From the NCBI GenBank assembly GCA_947447375.1, contig CANFJB010000002.1, forward strand, positions 62,001 through 126,000: 64,000 bases of DNA, read 5' to 3'. The position numbers and the translations under genes were made by a program. This document shows, piece by piece, positions 10,001-17,386 of this stretch. Source of the DNA: Bacteroidota bacterium. Lineage in GTDB: Bacteria; Bacteroidota; Bacteroidia; Flavobacteriales; Flavobacteriaceae. Below the pieces are notes generated by a model. It saw only the letters and a program-made list of their open reading frames with translations, was not told where the DNA came from and searched no databases. Every line of letters starts with the position of its first letter. The first letter of the stretch is position 1.

Positions 10001-10923
10001 GGTCCAGGCGCCGTTGTAAATGGAAAAGGTCCTGACCAAATACTCCCTGAAAACGCACATTTAGAACGTACATAATATTTATATTGTGTTAAAGGTAAAA
10101 GTGGCGCAAAAGGAGCGGCAGTTAATGTTGTAGCGGTATAAGGATTTGTATTTACAACTATTCCAGCTCCTGTAGGTGTTAATTGTGTTGCAGGAATAAT
10201 TTCAATTTCCCATTGATTACATGTGTTCAATCCGGCTCCAGTTAAAGGATTTGGATTGGTCCAACTTAAAACCGCGCTATTTGAAGTAATTGTTCCTGTT
10301 GCCAAAGTAGTTGGTTCTAAGCATCTAGAAACTACTAAAACATCATCTAAAAATAGATCATCTCCTTGGAAAGGTGAAGTTTGATTGATCTCTGATACAA
10401 ATGCAATATATACTTGGGTTCCTGCAGGAAAAGTAGCGGGCGGAAAATCAACCACTTGTTCTTCATAAACAATTGGAGCCGGAAAAACATTCGTACTTAA
10501 TTGAGATTCTGAAAACGTTTGGAGCGTGGTGGTATAAGCGGCTTCTGTCGTTTGGTTTGCGGCTGATGCCCCAGAAGCAACTTTAATTTTAAACACTCCC
10601 CCTTGATCTCCTTGTTGGCTAGTTTTTACCCAAAAACGTAACTGCCCATTCAAGGGAATTGTCACCAATGGAGTTGCTAAATAATATTTTGCTGAATTCC
10701 CTACTCCAAGATTTTCTCCAAGAAGCATAGCATGTTTTGTTCCGGTATGAGGAGCAGTTCCATCGGTATACCAAATTTCTCCTGCAGCTCCACTTTGAAA
10801 TCTTGCCCAGTTGGCAGGGATTCCAAATGCAGTTGTAGGGGTTTCAAATCCTTGCAATAAGGCTTGTGAAAAACCAGTAAATGAGAATAAAAGTGTAATT
10901 AATAAAAGTGTAATTTTTTTCAT
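4057..10923 (-). CDS. Giant repetitive adhesin with type B (gliding-motility-type) T9SS sorting domain
   Basis: 2,288 residues. The start was set at ATG 10923-10921 because it begins the signal peptide MKKITLLLITLLFSFTGFSQ; the open frame upstream has no ATG. In order: a MAM/choice-of-anchor-like adhesin domain (about 25-200), a fibronectin III-like domain (about 215-305), two CUB-like domains beginning CGGNYVDVGG (about 310) and CGGSFFDPGG (about 527), each followed by an Fn3-like module, Cys-rich and Ig/PKD-like repeats, and a C-terminal sorting domain (last ~80 residues) with ISPNGDGDNEAF, FNRYGTKVY and LPDGTYYYVI. The family is exported by the type IX system and held at the surface or secreted. 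First gene of the PorP/SprF-OmpA operon. Ligand unknown; likely adhesion to cells, polymers or surfaces, with SprB-like motility use also possible. Confidence 0.93.
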   Translation of the reverse strand: MKKITLLLITLLFSFTGFSQALLQGFETPTTAFGIPANWARFQSGAAGEIWYTDGTAPHTGTKHAMLLGENLGVGNSAKYYLATPLVTIPLNGQLRFWVKTSQQGDQGGVFKIKVASGASAANQTTEAAYTTTLQTFSESQLSTNVFPAPIVYEEQVVDFPPATFPAGTQVYIAFVSEINQTSPFQGDDLFLDDVLVVSRCLEPTTLATGTITSNSAVLSWTNPNPLTGAGLNTCNQWEIEIIPATQLTPTGAGIVVNTNPYTATTLTAAPFAPLLPLTQYKYYVRSKCAFSGSIWSGPFPFTTAPGPAVCGGNYVDVGGISGTYANNTTAATGTTTICPVTPGDAVTVTFTSFATEATLDLLKVYNGNSATGTLLGTYSGTLTGANLPGPFTSTAANGCLTFVFTSDNTVTGAGWLANITCAPIPTCTRPNTLTSSAITANSVTIGFTQPANPSGTTATAWQYIALPCGSTAPTATATGWLSATSNPFVAPNLTSGTCYDIYVRAACSATDLSSWSLLPVSVVTLPGCGGSFFDPGGPNANYANSITAAAGTTTICPSIPGQLVTVTFNSFATESGFDFLKVYDGNSTAGTLLGNFSGTTIPGPFTASTASGCLTFVFTSDGSGVAAGWDASVACGPPPTCTKPKNLTATTITQSTALLGWTQPANPDGSFATAWQIAVVPCGSGVPAIGSPLWRNANSNPFYVTGLNSATCYDYYVRAICSPTDASSIGGPFSFSTLIVNDECTGAIDIAVNQNTNCLQTVMGSVAFATGSPEANSCGGTIDDDDVWFKFTATATSHYITILGVNYSVAPTNINFVLYTGTCGNLTQFGTCFTANNNTATGLTIGQTYYIRAYSTGSTASTTTFELCVGTNVGTCATALPLCAINPIIIPNNVGVPTLPNPISPFSTTSTTVGCLGTAPSPTFYYLQIPTNGNYNFFLEQNTSSAFNGTGIDVDFVAWGPYASNAAACAGISTANAPATGISCSYSAAFTENFGVNNAIAGEIYVIMITNFNGRKGFVRITQTAGPIPTICCPFGNFTYPKNFFCQNEGNPSPTFVSLATAGTFSAVPSTGLAINPVTGVINLAASTPGSYVVHNIIAASGTCPPDDDSWAITITVPPSTVNINYSSPNYCKTDTTVQNITQTGPTGGNYTVAPAVGLSLNTTTGSFTPSTSNVGTYVVTYNLPQALGCPGAVSTATVNIVLPVPTFNPAPPICAGGTSAPLPTTSLEGITGTWSPAINNAATTTYTFTPNPGQCATTTTMTIQVGTVAPVFTQVAPICIGATLAALPRTSTNGVVGTWSPAINNTTTTTYTFTPSAGTCSSVATMTITVNPLGLTPTFLDIAPICNGGSLSPLPTTSQNGVTGTWSPALNNLATTTYTFTPTSGQCALTATKTIIVNPALGVTVNSPTVCSSASATVTATPALAGNYSYAWTVPTGATNPGNVPSFNATVSGAYSVVITQQNNFCNSDFESPTGIAMGSLGFINNSNFQCWRTTATDGMIEVWTNGTESTNAYSGTQFIELNANQVSTLYQDISIIPGSSVNISFAHRGRFSGTDVMRVEIGPIGGPYISLGNFSATPSAWVFNSINYTFPNNGVTNYTVRFVSVSSGSGNLTVGNFIDAVSITGLGCSSLPATGNVLISTMRTPTFTQVPTLCQNSTAPLLPITSTNTPPITGTWNAVINTATAATTSYTFTPAANQCANTTSMSVTVVASPVATFNYNASTYCKTGANPVITLIGSAGVFTSTAGLTLNSTTGAINLSTSTPGNYTITNTISATSACPGVTATFAITITAAPIATFNYAGTPYCKSGTNPSPTFTGLGVAGTFTSTAGLSINSSTGVINLASSTAGTYTVTNTIAAANGCAQVQSTAQVTITAVPVATFSYNSAIYCKSGANPVITLTGSAGVFTSTAGLSLNSSTGAIDLSASTPGNYTITNTIAAASGCSAVTATFAITITAPQVGTFSYTGSPYCKNGTNPSPTFTGGGIAGTFTSTTGLSINATTGAINLATSTAGTYTVTNTIAASGGCPVVVATAQVTITNLPAATIAYSDSFYCYNNTGTQTVTLTGTTGGTFSATPSGLSISATSGSFNVSTSTAGPYTVTYTMAAAGGCPQVTATTSFTIIPQINVQLTAVCVGPDFTITALPVSGSFNPANATYEWSGPNGFTFGPTSNPSIVISTPGTYVSTVTVNGCRYVTTQQVDGITCTIQKGISPNGDGDNEAFILSDVKSLSIFNRYGTKVYSHGENYTNQWHGQSESGSELPDGTYYYVITRNSGNSFTGWIYINR
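4546..5778 (-). repeat. Five tandem ~82-residue adhesin repeats with A-B-A-B-C order
   Basis: About residues 1716-2126 of the adhesin. Each unit has a YCK or YCY motif, a GTFTST/GVFTST strand, an S-TG-I-LS/A-STPG-YT segment and a C near the end. Units 1 and 3 share GANPVITL, units 2 and 4 share NPSPTFTG, and unit 5 is divergent. This pattern points to duplication of a two-unit block. DNA words repeat almost exactly, so the array is prone to recombination. Confidence 0.85.
6719..7312 (-). repeat. Three tandem ~66-residue adhesin repeats
   Basis: Three consecutive modules with the pattern P-F....PIC.G....LP.TS..G..GTWSP.(I/L)NN..TTTYTFTP..G.C. A fourth, more diverged copy (PTLCQNS...TSYTFTP) lies further along, just before the five-unit array. 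Boundaries are approximate. Confidence 0.75.
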
Positions 10924-10974
10924 AAAATGAAAATTTAAGATTATAATAGGTAATTTGGTTTGCAATTTAGCTTT

Positions 10975-10982
10975 CAAATTTA
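10975..10982 (-). promoter_or_regulatory. Candidate -7 promoter box of adhesin operon
   Basis: TAAATTTG on the minus strand matches the Bacteroidetes -7 consensus TAnnTTTG, 51 nt upstream of the adhesin ATG. No clear -33 TTG is visible at normal spacing. Confidence 0.5.
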
Positions 10983-11085
10983 ACAAAAAAAATTAAAAAA
11001 TAGCTTTTAATTGGATTTTTAACTAATGAATTTTAAAATTTATTAATTATAAGTCAGTAAATCTAGATTTTTCATGCAAATAAAT

Positions 11086-11093
11086 TAGATTTG
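11086..11093 (+). promoter_or_regulatory. Candidate -7 promoter box of hflX
   Basis: TAGATTTG fits TAnnTTTG and lies 16 nt before the hflX ATG, implying a short leader. No -33 TTG is seen at 17-23 nt. Confidence 0.5.
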
Positions 11094-11109
11094 CAGTATA
11101 TATTTTGAT

Positions 11110-12339
11110 ATGCTTGAGAAAGAAACTAAAAAGATTGAAAAAACAGTAATTGTTGGTATTATTACTCAAAAACAGGACGAAGAAAAATTAAATGAGTACC
11201 TTGATGAGTTGGCATTTTTAACCTATACAGCTGGAGGGGAAGTCGTTAAAAGATTTTCACAAAAAATGGAGCGCCCCAACCCAAAAACTTTTGTTGGAAC
11301 AGGAAAAATTGATGAAATAAACCATTTTGTAATTGAAAATGACATTTCAACCGTGATTTTTGACGACGAACTTTCGCCATCCCAACAAAAAAATATTTCT
11401 AGAATAATAGCATGCAAAATTCTTGACCGAACTCACCTTATTTTAGACATATTTGCCCAAAGAGCAGAAACTTCTTATGCAAGAACTCAAGTTGAATTAG
11501 CACAATGTCAATATTTACTTCCAAGATTATCAGGAATGTGGACCCACTTAGAACGTCAAAAAGGAGGAATTGGAATGCGTGGACCAGGGGAAACTGAAAT
11601 TGAAACCGACCGACGAATTGTTCGAGATAGAATTGCTTTATTAAAAGAAAAAATAAAAACTATCGACAAGCAAATGGGGGTTCAACGAAGTAATCGAGGT
11701 GCCATGGTTCGTGTAGCTTTAGTTGGTTATACCAATGTTGGAAAGTCAACTTTAATGAACGTGGTAGGAAAAAGTGATGTGTTTGTAGAAAATAAATTGT
11801 TTGCCACTTTGGATACTACAGTGAGAAAAGTAGTGATTAAAAATTTACCATTCCTGCTTTCTGATACTGTTGGATTTATCCGAAAACTGCCAACGCAATT
11901 AGTTGATTCGTTTAAAAGCACACTTGATGAAGTTCGTGAAGCCGACTTACTTTTACATGTAGTAGATATTTCTCATCCTGATTTTGAAGACCATATTGAA
12001 TCGGTAAACCAAACATTGGCAGACATTAAAAGCAATAACAAAACAACCATAATGGTGTTTAATAAAATTGATGCTTTCAAACACTTAACCATTGATGAAG
12101 ACGATTTAATAACTGAAAAAACTAGAAAACATTACACTTTAGAAGAATGGAAAACCACTTGGATGAATAATGTAGGTAAAGAAAAAGCGATTTTTATTTC
12201 GGCAACCAATAAAGAAAATTTTGAAGAATTTAGAGAGCGTGTTTATGAAGCGGTTCGAGAAATTCACATTTCAAGATTCCCCTACAATAAATTTCTATAT
12301 CCCGATTTTAAAGATGCAATTGAAAAAGAAGAAGAATAA
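11110..12339 (+). CDS. hflX: GTPase HflX
   Basis: 409 residues. Ribosome-associated GTPase that binds the 50S subunit and splits stalled ribosomes under stress. An N-terminal HflX domain (about 10-130, with FVGTGK and a coiled region) and the characteristic GGIGMRGPGETEIE segment precede the G domain. G1 GYTNVGKST (206-214), G3 DTVGF (252-256), G4 NKID (318-321) and G5 SATNKE are intact. It stands alone on the plus strand and converges with the DUF2480 gene with no intervening base between the two stop codons. Confidence 0.96.
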   Translation: MLEKETKKIEKTVIVGIITQKQDEEKLNEYLDELAFLTYTAGGEVVKRFSQKMERPNPKTFVGTGKIDEINHFVIENDISTVIFDDELSPSQQKNISRIIACKILDRTHLILDIFAQRAETSYARTQVELAQCQYLLPRLSGMWTHLERQKGGIGMRGPGETEIETDRRIVRDRIALLKEKIKTIDKQMGVQRSNRGAMVRVALVGYTNVGKSTLMNVVGKSDVFVENKLFATLDTTVRKVVIKNLPFLLSDTVGFIRKLPTQLVDSFKSTLDEVREADLLLHVVDISHPDFEDHIESVNQTLADIKSNNKTTIMVFNKIDAFKHLTIDEDDLITEKTRKHYTLEEWKTTWMNNVGKEKAIFISATNKENFEEFRERVYEAVREIHISRFPYNKFLYPDFKDAIEKEEE

Positions 12340-12846
12340 TTAGTTTTTTTTCTTGTATAGCGGAACTGCCGAACATGCTTCGCCATACATAATACTTTTA
12401 GCAAAAGGCTGTAAATATTGAGCTGCGGCTACATAAGCGCTACTTGGAACTGGCTTTTTAGAACATCCTTTTATGATAACCGACTTGTTTTCATATTTGG
12501 AATAATCAATATTTGGAAGAATTTCTTGGTATAATAAAGTATCTAAATCTTCTAAATTACCATCAACAATTTTTTTTGCAAATGGAACTAAATAAATGGT
12601 AACCAAAACTGTAGCCCAAGCTGGAAGAATTGCATCGGTACTACAAAAAATAGCTACAAAATGATCTTGGTATTTTGTCCAATCGTGTTGTTTTAAATGC
12701 TCCCGAAAATCTTTTTCTTTCAAAATAAAACCATCTGAAAGCCACTGCGAAATATCGATTTGTGTACGAATTCCTATTGGATAATAATCCTCCAAATCAA
12801 AAACTTCTAGTGAACTATTGGCAACTTTATTTATGATTTCGTCCAT
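12340..12846 (-). CDS. DUF2480 family protein
   Basis: 168-residue soluble protein of the Bacteroidetes-restricted DUF2480 family. No signal peptide or membrane segment. There are acidic and aromatic N-terminal motifs (DLEDYYP, DISQWL), a hydrophobic middle (AWATVLVTIYLVPFA) and a C-terminal KGCSKKPVPSSAYVAAAQ..GEACSAVPLYKK with two conserved-looking cysteines. It is the last gene of the suf run on the minus strand, 60 nt after the DUF59 gene. Its repeated place behind suf genes in relatives (recalled, not checked here) suggests a link to iron-sulfur assembly, but its biochemical role is not known. Confidence 0.85.
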   Translation of the reverse strand: MDEIINKVANSSLEVFDLEDYYPIGIRTQIDISQWLSDGFILKEKDFREHLKQHDWTKYQDHFVAIFCSTDAILPAWATVLVTIYLVPFAKKIVDGNLEDLDTLLYQEILPNIDYSKYENKSVIIKGCSKKPVPSSAYVAAAQYLQPFAKSIMYGEACSAVPLYKKKN

Positions 12847-12906
12847 TTTAAAAGGTTTAAAAAGTTTAAGGTTTAAAATTAATCTACCCTAAACTTTGAA
12901 CAAATT

Positions 12907-13230
12907 TTACAACATCCCTAATTCTAATTTTGCTTCCTCGCTCATTAAATCTTTGCTCCAAGGTGGATCAAATGTGATTTCAACTTCACAGGATTTTACC
13001 TCATCAATTGTCTGTACTTTCTCTTCCACTTCGCGCGGCAATGACTCAGCAACAGGGCAGTTTGGCGAAGTTAATGTCATTAATATTTTAACTTCATTGT
13101 CTTCATTAATCATCACGTCGTAGATAAGTCCCAATTCGTAAATATCAACCGGAATTTCAGGGTCGTAAATGCCCTTTAGTTTTTTTACTACGTTGTCTCC
13201 TAAGTTTATTGTATCGTTAAATTCTTCCAT
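12907..13230 (-). CDS. DUF59/MIP18-type iron-sulfur assembly factor (SufT-like)
   Basis: 107 residues in one DUF59 domain. The signature DPEIPVDIYELGLIYDV (about 23-39) and LTSPNCP, with its reactive Cys (about residue 58), are intact. Proteins of this family (SufT, the PaaD domain, eukaryotic MIP18/CIA2) help deliver or mature [Fe-S] clusters. It lies downstream of sufE in the same direction, separated by the GxxExxY insertion, so it is probably part of the suf transcript. Cytoplasmic. The exact client is unknown. Confidence 0.9.
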   Translation of the reverse strand: MEEFNDTINLGDNVVKKLKGIYDPEIPVDIYELGLIYDVMINEDNEVKILMTLTSPNCPVAESLPREVEEKVQTIDEVKSCEVEITFDPPWSKDLMSEEAKLELGML

Positions 13231-13242
13231 GTTTTTTATTTT

Positions 13243-13830
13243 TTTAAATATTTTTAACCATATAAGGCATATAAGTTTTTCATCCTTTTTTATTCGTCTT
13301 CTAATCTGCTGAAAATATCATTTACTATTGTTTTTTGTCCTTCGTAATAAATATTTCTTACATTAAAATTAATCAATAATCCTATTGGAGCATTTAATAA
13401 GTTCATATAAGTAAGCAATTGTGCATCAAAAATAGCATTCATTTCGGTTACTGCTTTTAGTTCAACTACAAGTGTATTTTCTATAAATAAATCACATCTA
13501 AGCTTTGATTCTAACTCGAGTCCTTTATAATTTAGCGGAATCGAAAACTCTGATAAATAGTTTATTTTTCGTAACTCTAATTCCTTTTTTAAACATTGGT
13601 GATAAACACTTTCTAAAAGACCAGGACCAATATTCTTATGTACTTCAATTACAGCACCATTAACTTGATAAACTAAATTCTTTAAATAAGATTTTGTCAT
13701 GTTTTTGTTTTATACACCAATGATAAATCATCAGTTATGGCTTATATATCTAATTTTGGGCGCTATTTTAAATCAAATTCTTATAAGTTAAATGAACTTA
13801 TATGACTTATATGTTTAAAAAATCCTTAAA
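13243..13830. mobile_element. Inverted-repeat-bounded cassette carrying the GxxExxY gene
   Basis: The 17-mers CATATAAGGCATATAAG (13259-13275) and CTTATATGACTTATATG (13797-13813) are inverted repeats matching at 16 of 17 positions. Imperfect pairing extends outward to about 35 nt (13243-13277 with 13795-13830). A third copy of the word CTTATATGACTT lies at 13833-13844. The only gene inside is the GxxExxY ORF. The cassette interrupts the suf operon between sufE and the DUF59 gene. No transposase is present; mobility is inferred from the boundaries and from the scattered occurrence of this family. Confidence 0.55.
13290..13700 (-). CDS. GxxExxY family protein (putative nuclease-fold)
   Basis: 136 residues. 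The family-defining motif is GLLESVY (residues 27-33) within HKNIGPGLLESVY. The core LRCDLFIENTLVVELKA has the D...ExK spacing of PD-(D/E)xK nuclease folds. The family is known from many bacteria as lone ORFs in intergenic or operon spacers; its function is not established. Here it sits in the suf operon within a pair of long inverted repeats, which suggests insertion. No signal peptide or membrane helix. The start at ATG 13700 gives the usual family N-terminus. Confidence 0.88.
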   Translation of the reverse strand: MTKSYLKNLVYQVNGAVIEVHKNIGPGLLESVYHQCLKKELELRKINYLSEFSIPLNYKGLELESKLRCDLFIENTLVVELKAVTEMNAIFDAQLLTYMNLLNAPIGLLINFNVRNIYYEGQKTIVNDIFSRLEDE

Positions 13831-13860
13831 CACTTATATGACTTTTATGCTAAAATAAAT

Positions 13861-14280
13861 TTAATTTTTTGACTCAAATGCCAAAGCATACATTTTAATG
13901 TTTTTTATCATTGAAACCAACCCATTAGCTCTCGTTGGCGACAAATGTTCTTTCAAGCCTATTTCATCAATAAAACCCATATCGGCAGCTAAAATATCGG
14001 CAGCCTTTTGATTCGAAAAAGCACGAATAAGAATCGCAATAATACCTTTGGTTAGAATTGCATCACTATCGGCAGTGAAAACAATTAAATCGTCATTTTG
14101 TTCTCCTTTTAACCAAACTTTAGATTGACATCCCTTGATAATATTGTCATCAGTTTTAAATTCCTCATTTATTAAAGGCAACTTTTTTCCTAACTCAATA
14201 ATGTATTCGTAGCGCTCCATCCAATCGTCAAACATAGAAAATTCATCTACAATTTGGTCTTGTATTTCTGTAATTGTCAT
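13861..14280 (-). CDS. sufE: Sulfur acceptor protein SufE
   Basis: 139 residues. Accepts persulfide sulfur from SufS and passes it to the SufBCD scaffold. The active-site cysteine is Cys51 in NIIKGCQSKVWL, the same position as in the E. coli protein; the C-terminal HLSPTRANG segment is also typical. Its ATG overlaps the stop of the upstream lipoprotein gene by four bases (ATGA, 14277-14280), so the two are translationally coupled. Cytoplasmic. Confidence 0.96.
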   Translation of the reverse strand: MTITEIQDQIVDEFSMFDDWMERYEYIIELGKKLPLINEEFKTDDNIIKGCQSKVWLKGEQNDDLIVFTADSDAILTKGIIAILIRAFSNQKAADILAADMGFIDEIGLKEHLSPTRANGLVSMIKNIKMYALAFESKN

Positions 14281-14729
14281 TCTTCTGGTTTAAATAATAA
14301 ATTTACCATTTCAACTACTCTTTTTATTTGCATTGGAGGAAACCCATGATCAAAATCGGTAGTTTGATAGGTATTCCCTTTATAAATTATCTTTAAATTG
14401 GCTATTGCCGCTCCGTCATAAAATCGCTTTTCTGTTGGGGCTTTAAGATTAGGTAAATTCTCTAAATCTACTTTATTAATTTCATCATTTAATGCGCTCC
14501 AATCGGCATCAGTAACTTTTTGAACAATAGGATTTTCTTTGCCGTCTCTATCATTCGTTGAAGAAATTGTTGCGTTTTTTAAAACCAATTTGTTATAAAA
14601 ACCTCTTGTATTTGCTTCATATTGAATTTCAATATCTTTCATTTCAATACTCGTCCCAATAGCATTTTTCTGGCTATTACAACTTCCTAAAACAAATACT
14701 AATACCGATAATATAGATACTATTCTCAT
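14277..14729 (-). CDS. Small lipoprotein of unknown function in the suf operon
   Basis: 150 residues. The signal peptide MRIVSILSVLVFVLGSC ends in a lipobox (LGSC, Cys17), so it is predicted to be lipid-anchored in the periplasm or outer membrane. The mature part is mixed alpha/beta with YNKLVLKNATI and a C-terminal YQTTDFDHGFPPMQIKRVVEMVNLLF; the HGFPPMQIKR segment looks conserved. I do not recognise a named domain. Position is notable: it lies between sufS (11 nt upstream) and sufE (4-nt overlap), both cytoplasmic enzymes, so it is co-transcribed with them although it acts outside the cytoplasm. Confidence 0.8.
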   Translation of the reverse strand: MRIVSILSVLVFVLGSCNSQKNAIGTSIEMKDIEIQYEANTRGFYNKLVLKNATISSTNDRDGKENPIVQKVTDADWSALNDEINKVDLENLPNLKAPTEKRFYDGAAIANLKIIYKGNTYQTTDFDHGFPPMQIKRVVEMVNLLFKPEE

Positions 14730-14740
14730 ATAAAGTGTAT

Positions 14741-15958
14741 TTACGATAGCATTAATTTAGCTCTTTTTAGGGCTTCAACAAATATATCAATTTCTTCTTT
14801 AGTATTGTAAAATGCAAACGATGCACGAATTGTTCCTGGTATATTGAAAAAATTCATAATCGGTTGCGCGCAATGGTGGCCTGTTCGAACTGCGATTCCT
14901 AATTTGTCAATTATGGTTCCAATATCGTACGGATGGATTCCCTCAATATTAAACGAAATTACCGATGTTTTATCTTTAGAAGTACCATAAATTTTCAAAC
15001 CTTCTATTTCTAATAATCGTTTGGTGCCGTATTCTAACAATTCTTTTTCTTGAATTTGAATGTTTTCAAAACCTACTTGATTCATATAATCAACCGCTGT
15101 TCCAAGGGCAATTCCTCCGGCAATATTTGGAGTTCCAGCTTCAAACTTATGAGGTAATTCAGCATAAGTAGTTTTCTCAAAAGTCACTTCTTTTATCATT
15201 TCCCCTCCCCCTTGATAAGGTGTCAATTTGTTCAGCCAAGCTTCTTTTCCATATAAAATCCCGGTTCCTGTTGGCCCACAAATTTTATGCCCTGAAAACA
15301 CATAAAAATCACAATCTAATTCTTGTACATCTGGCTTCAAATGGGGAACAGCTTGTGCTCCGTCAATCAAAATTGCAGCTCCAAATTCGTGTGATTTATC
15401 AATCATGTATTTTATAGGATTGACTGTTCCTAAAGCATTTGAAATATGGTTTACAGTTACAATTTTAGTTTTATTGGAAAGTAATTTATCAAATTCTGAA
15501 AGGATCAATTCGCCATTTTCATCCATTGGAATCACTCGCAAAATAGCGCCTGTTTTTTCGCACAACATTTGCCAAGGAACAATATTAGAATGGTGTTCCA
15601 ATGCTGATACCAAAACCTCATCACCCGATTTTAAAATGGACGCTAAACCATTGGCTACCAAATTAATTCCGTGCGTTGTTCCGGAAGTAAAAAGAACCTC
15701 GTGAGAAAATTTTGCATTAATATGGTTTTGGATTTTCCCTCTAGAAGCTTCATAAGCATCTGTTGCCAATTGACTTAAAGTGTGAACGCCACGGTGTATA
15801 TTGGCATTAATTTCTTGATAATATTTTGAAATTGCATCAATCACAACCTGAGGTTTTTGCGAAGTTGCGCCATTGTCAAAATAGACTAATGGTTTCCCGT
15901 TTACCTTTTGAGAAAGAATAGGAAAATCGGCACGAATAGCATCAATATTAAAACTCAT
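14741..15958 (-). CDS. sufS: Cysteine desulfurase SufS
   Basis: 405 residues. PLP enzyme that removes sulfur from L-cysteine to form alanine and an enzyme persulfide. The PLP Schiff-base lysine is Lys225 in FSGHKICGPTG. The catalytic cysteine is Cys363 in RTGHHCAQP, on the short loop of the SufS (group II) class rather than the long loop of IscS. TSGTTHGINL (91-100) and DGAQAVPH (199-206) are further cofactor-pocket motifs. It lies between sufD (36 nt upstream) and the lipoprotein gene. Confidence 0.97.
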   Translation of the reverse strand: MSFNIDAIRADFPILSQKVNGKPLVYFDNGATSQKPQVVIDAISKYYQEINANIHRGVHTLSQLATDAYEASRGKIQNHINAKFSHEVLFTSGTTHGINLVANGLASILKSGDEVLVSALEHHSNIVPWQMLCEKTGAILRVIPMDENGELILSEFDKLLSNKTKIVTVNHISNALGTVNPIKYMIDKSHEFGAAILIDGAQAVPHLKPDVQELDCDFYVFSGHKICGPTGTGILYGKEAWLNKLTPYQGGGEMIKEVTFEKTTYAELPHKFEAGTPNIAGGIALGTAVDYMNQVGFENIQIQEKELLEYGTKRLLEIEGLKIYGTSKDKTSVISFNIEGIHPYDIGTIIDKLGIAVRTGHHCAQPIMNFFNIPGTIRASFAFYNTKEEIDIFVEALKRAKLMLS

Positions 15959-15994
15959 TTTTTTTATTTATTTAAGTCAAATGACATTAAAAAA

Positions 15995-17311
15995 CTACAA
16001 ATCGAATCCCAATTTTACCCCCAATTTGGTTGCGATAATTTTAGTAATTCGTTGTTTCAATTCTGGAATTTTGATGCTTTCAATCACAGCATTTGAAAAG
16101 GCATACATCAATAATGCTTTTGCTTCTTTCTTAGGGATTCCGCGTTGCTGCATGTAAAACATTGCCGTTTCGTCCAATTGTCCAATCGTACATCCATGAG
16201 AACATTTCACATCATCTGCAAAAATTTCCAATTGTGGTTTGGCGTTAATGGTGGCTTTATCGCTTAATAAAATATTATTGCTTTTTTGAAAGGCATTGGT
16301 TTTTTGAGCTTCCTTTTCAACATAAATTTTACCGTTGAAAACTCCTGTGGAACGATCAGAAAAGATCCCTTTATAATCTTGGTGGCTTTCACAATTTGGT
16401 GTTGAATGCTGAACTAATGTATAATGATCAACGTGTTGCTTGTCGCCTATGATGGTAATCCCATTCAAATTACTAACAATTCGCTCTCCAAAATGATAGA
16501 AATTCAAGTTGTTTCTGGTTAAATTTCCTCCAAACGAAAAGGTGTTTACAGAAACATTGGTTTCTTGTTTTTGAGAAACATAAGTATTGTCAATTAAGTT
16601 GGCCGCCAAATTATCATTTTGGATTTTATAATAATCTACAATAGCCCTTTTTTGTGCGAAAATCTCGGTCACCGAATTCGTTAATACAGGGTTTTCATTC
16701 AAACTTTGATGTCTTTCGATAATTTGAACGTGAGAATTTTCACCCACAATTACCAAATTTCTTGGCTGAACCAAAAGTGCTGCTTCGCTTCCAGTAGAAA
16801 AATACATAATTTCAATTGGCTTATCAACGACTTTGCTTTTTGGAATATTGATGTACGCACCTTCATTGGCGAAAGCCGTATTTAACGACGTCAAACTTTC
16901 GTCTAAATTGGCAATTTTATTGAAATAATTGTCAATTACCATTTTGTATTTCGGCTTGTTTAAAGCTGAAGACATCAAGCAAACATCAATTCCATCATGA
17001 GTTGTAGAAGATAAAAACGAACTGAAAACGCCATCAATAAACACTACTTTATAGGTGTCAATTTCATGAAGAAAATATTTTTTTACATCGGCAAATTCGA
17101 TATTATTTTCGCTTTTTGGGAAAACCGAAAAGTCATTTTTCAACACCGAATTTAAAGACGTGTATTTCCAAGCTTCCTCTTTTTTAGTTGGGAACCCTTT
17201 ATTTTCAAAGTTTTTTATTGCCGAAGTACGCACCTCATGTAAATCAGAATTTACATCAATTTGCTCTTCAAAAGCCATAAAAGACGATACTAATTTTTCT
17301 TTTAATTCCAT
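15995..17311 (-). CDS. sufD: Fe-S scaffold subunit SufD
   Basis: 438 residues. Partner of SufB in the SufBC2D scaffold, in which clusters are built using reduced iron and SufE-delivered sulfur. The N-terminal helical part has the KKEEAWKYTSL motif typical of SufD; the beta-helix core follows. The C-terminal DVKCSHGCTIG (about residue 370) and FYMQQRGIPKKEA motifs, where the His matters for assembly in E. coli SufD, are present. It lies downstream of sufC across a spacer containing two heptamer repeat arrays. Confidence 0.95.
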   Translation of the reverse strand: MELKEKLVSSFMAFEEQIDVNSDLHEVRTSAIKNFENKGFPTKKEEAWKYTSLNSVLKNDFSVFPKSENNIEFADVKKYFLHEIDTYKVVFIDGVFSSFLSSTTHDGIDVCLMSSALNKPKYKMVIDNYFNKIANLDESLTSLNTAFANEGAYINIPKSKVVDKPIEIMYFSTGSEAALLVQPRNLVIVGENSHVQIIERHQSLNENPVLTNSVTEIFAQKRAIVDYYKIQNDNLAANLIDNTYVSQKQETNVSVNTFSFGGNLTRNNLNFYHFGERIVSNLNGITIIGDKQHVDHYTLVQHSTPNCESHQDYKGIFSDRSTGVFNGKIYVEKEAQKTNAFQKSNNILLSDKATINAKPQLEIFADDVKCSHGCTIGQLDETAMFYMQQRGIPKKEAKALLMYAFSNAVIESIKIPELKQRITKIIATKLGVKLGFDL

Positions 17312-17315
17312 ATGT

Positions 17316-17385
17316 GGTTAATGGTTAATGGTTAATGGTTGTTGGATTTCAAAAACTGACAACCAACAACCGACAACCGACAACT
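17316..17385. repeat. Paired heptamer tandem repeats in sufC-sufD spacer
   Basis: (GGTTAAT) about 3.6 copies at 17316-17340, then (ACAACCR) about 3.9 copies at 17359-17385. GGTTGTTGG (17337-17345) and CCAACAACC (17363-17371) are exact inverted repeats, so the transcript can form a 9-bp hairpin with a 17-nt loop between sufC and sufD. Confidence 0.85.
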
Positions 17386-17386
17386 C

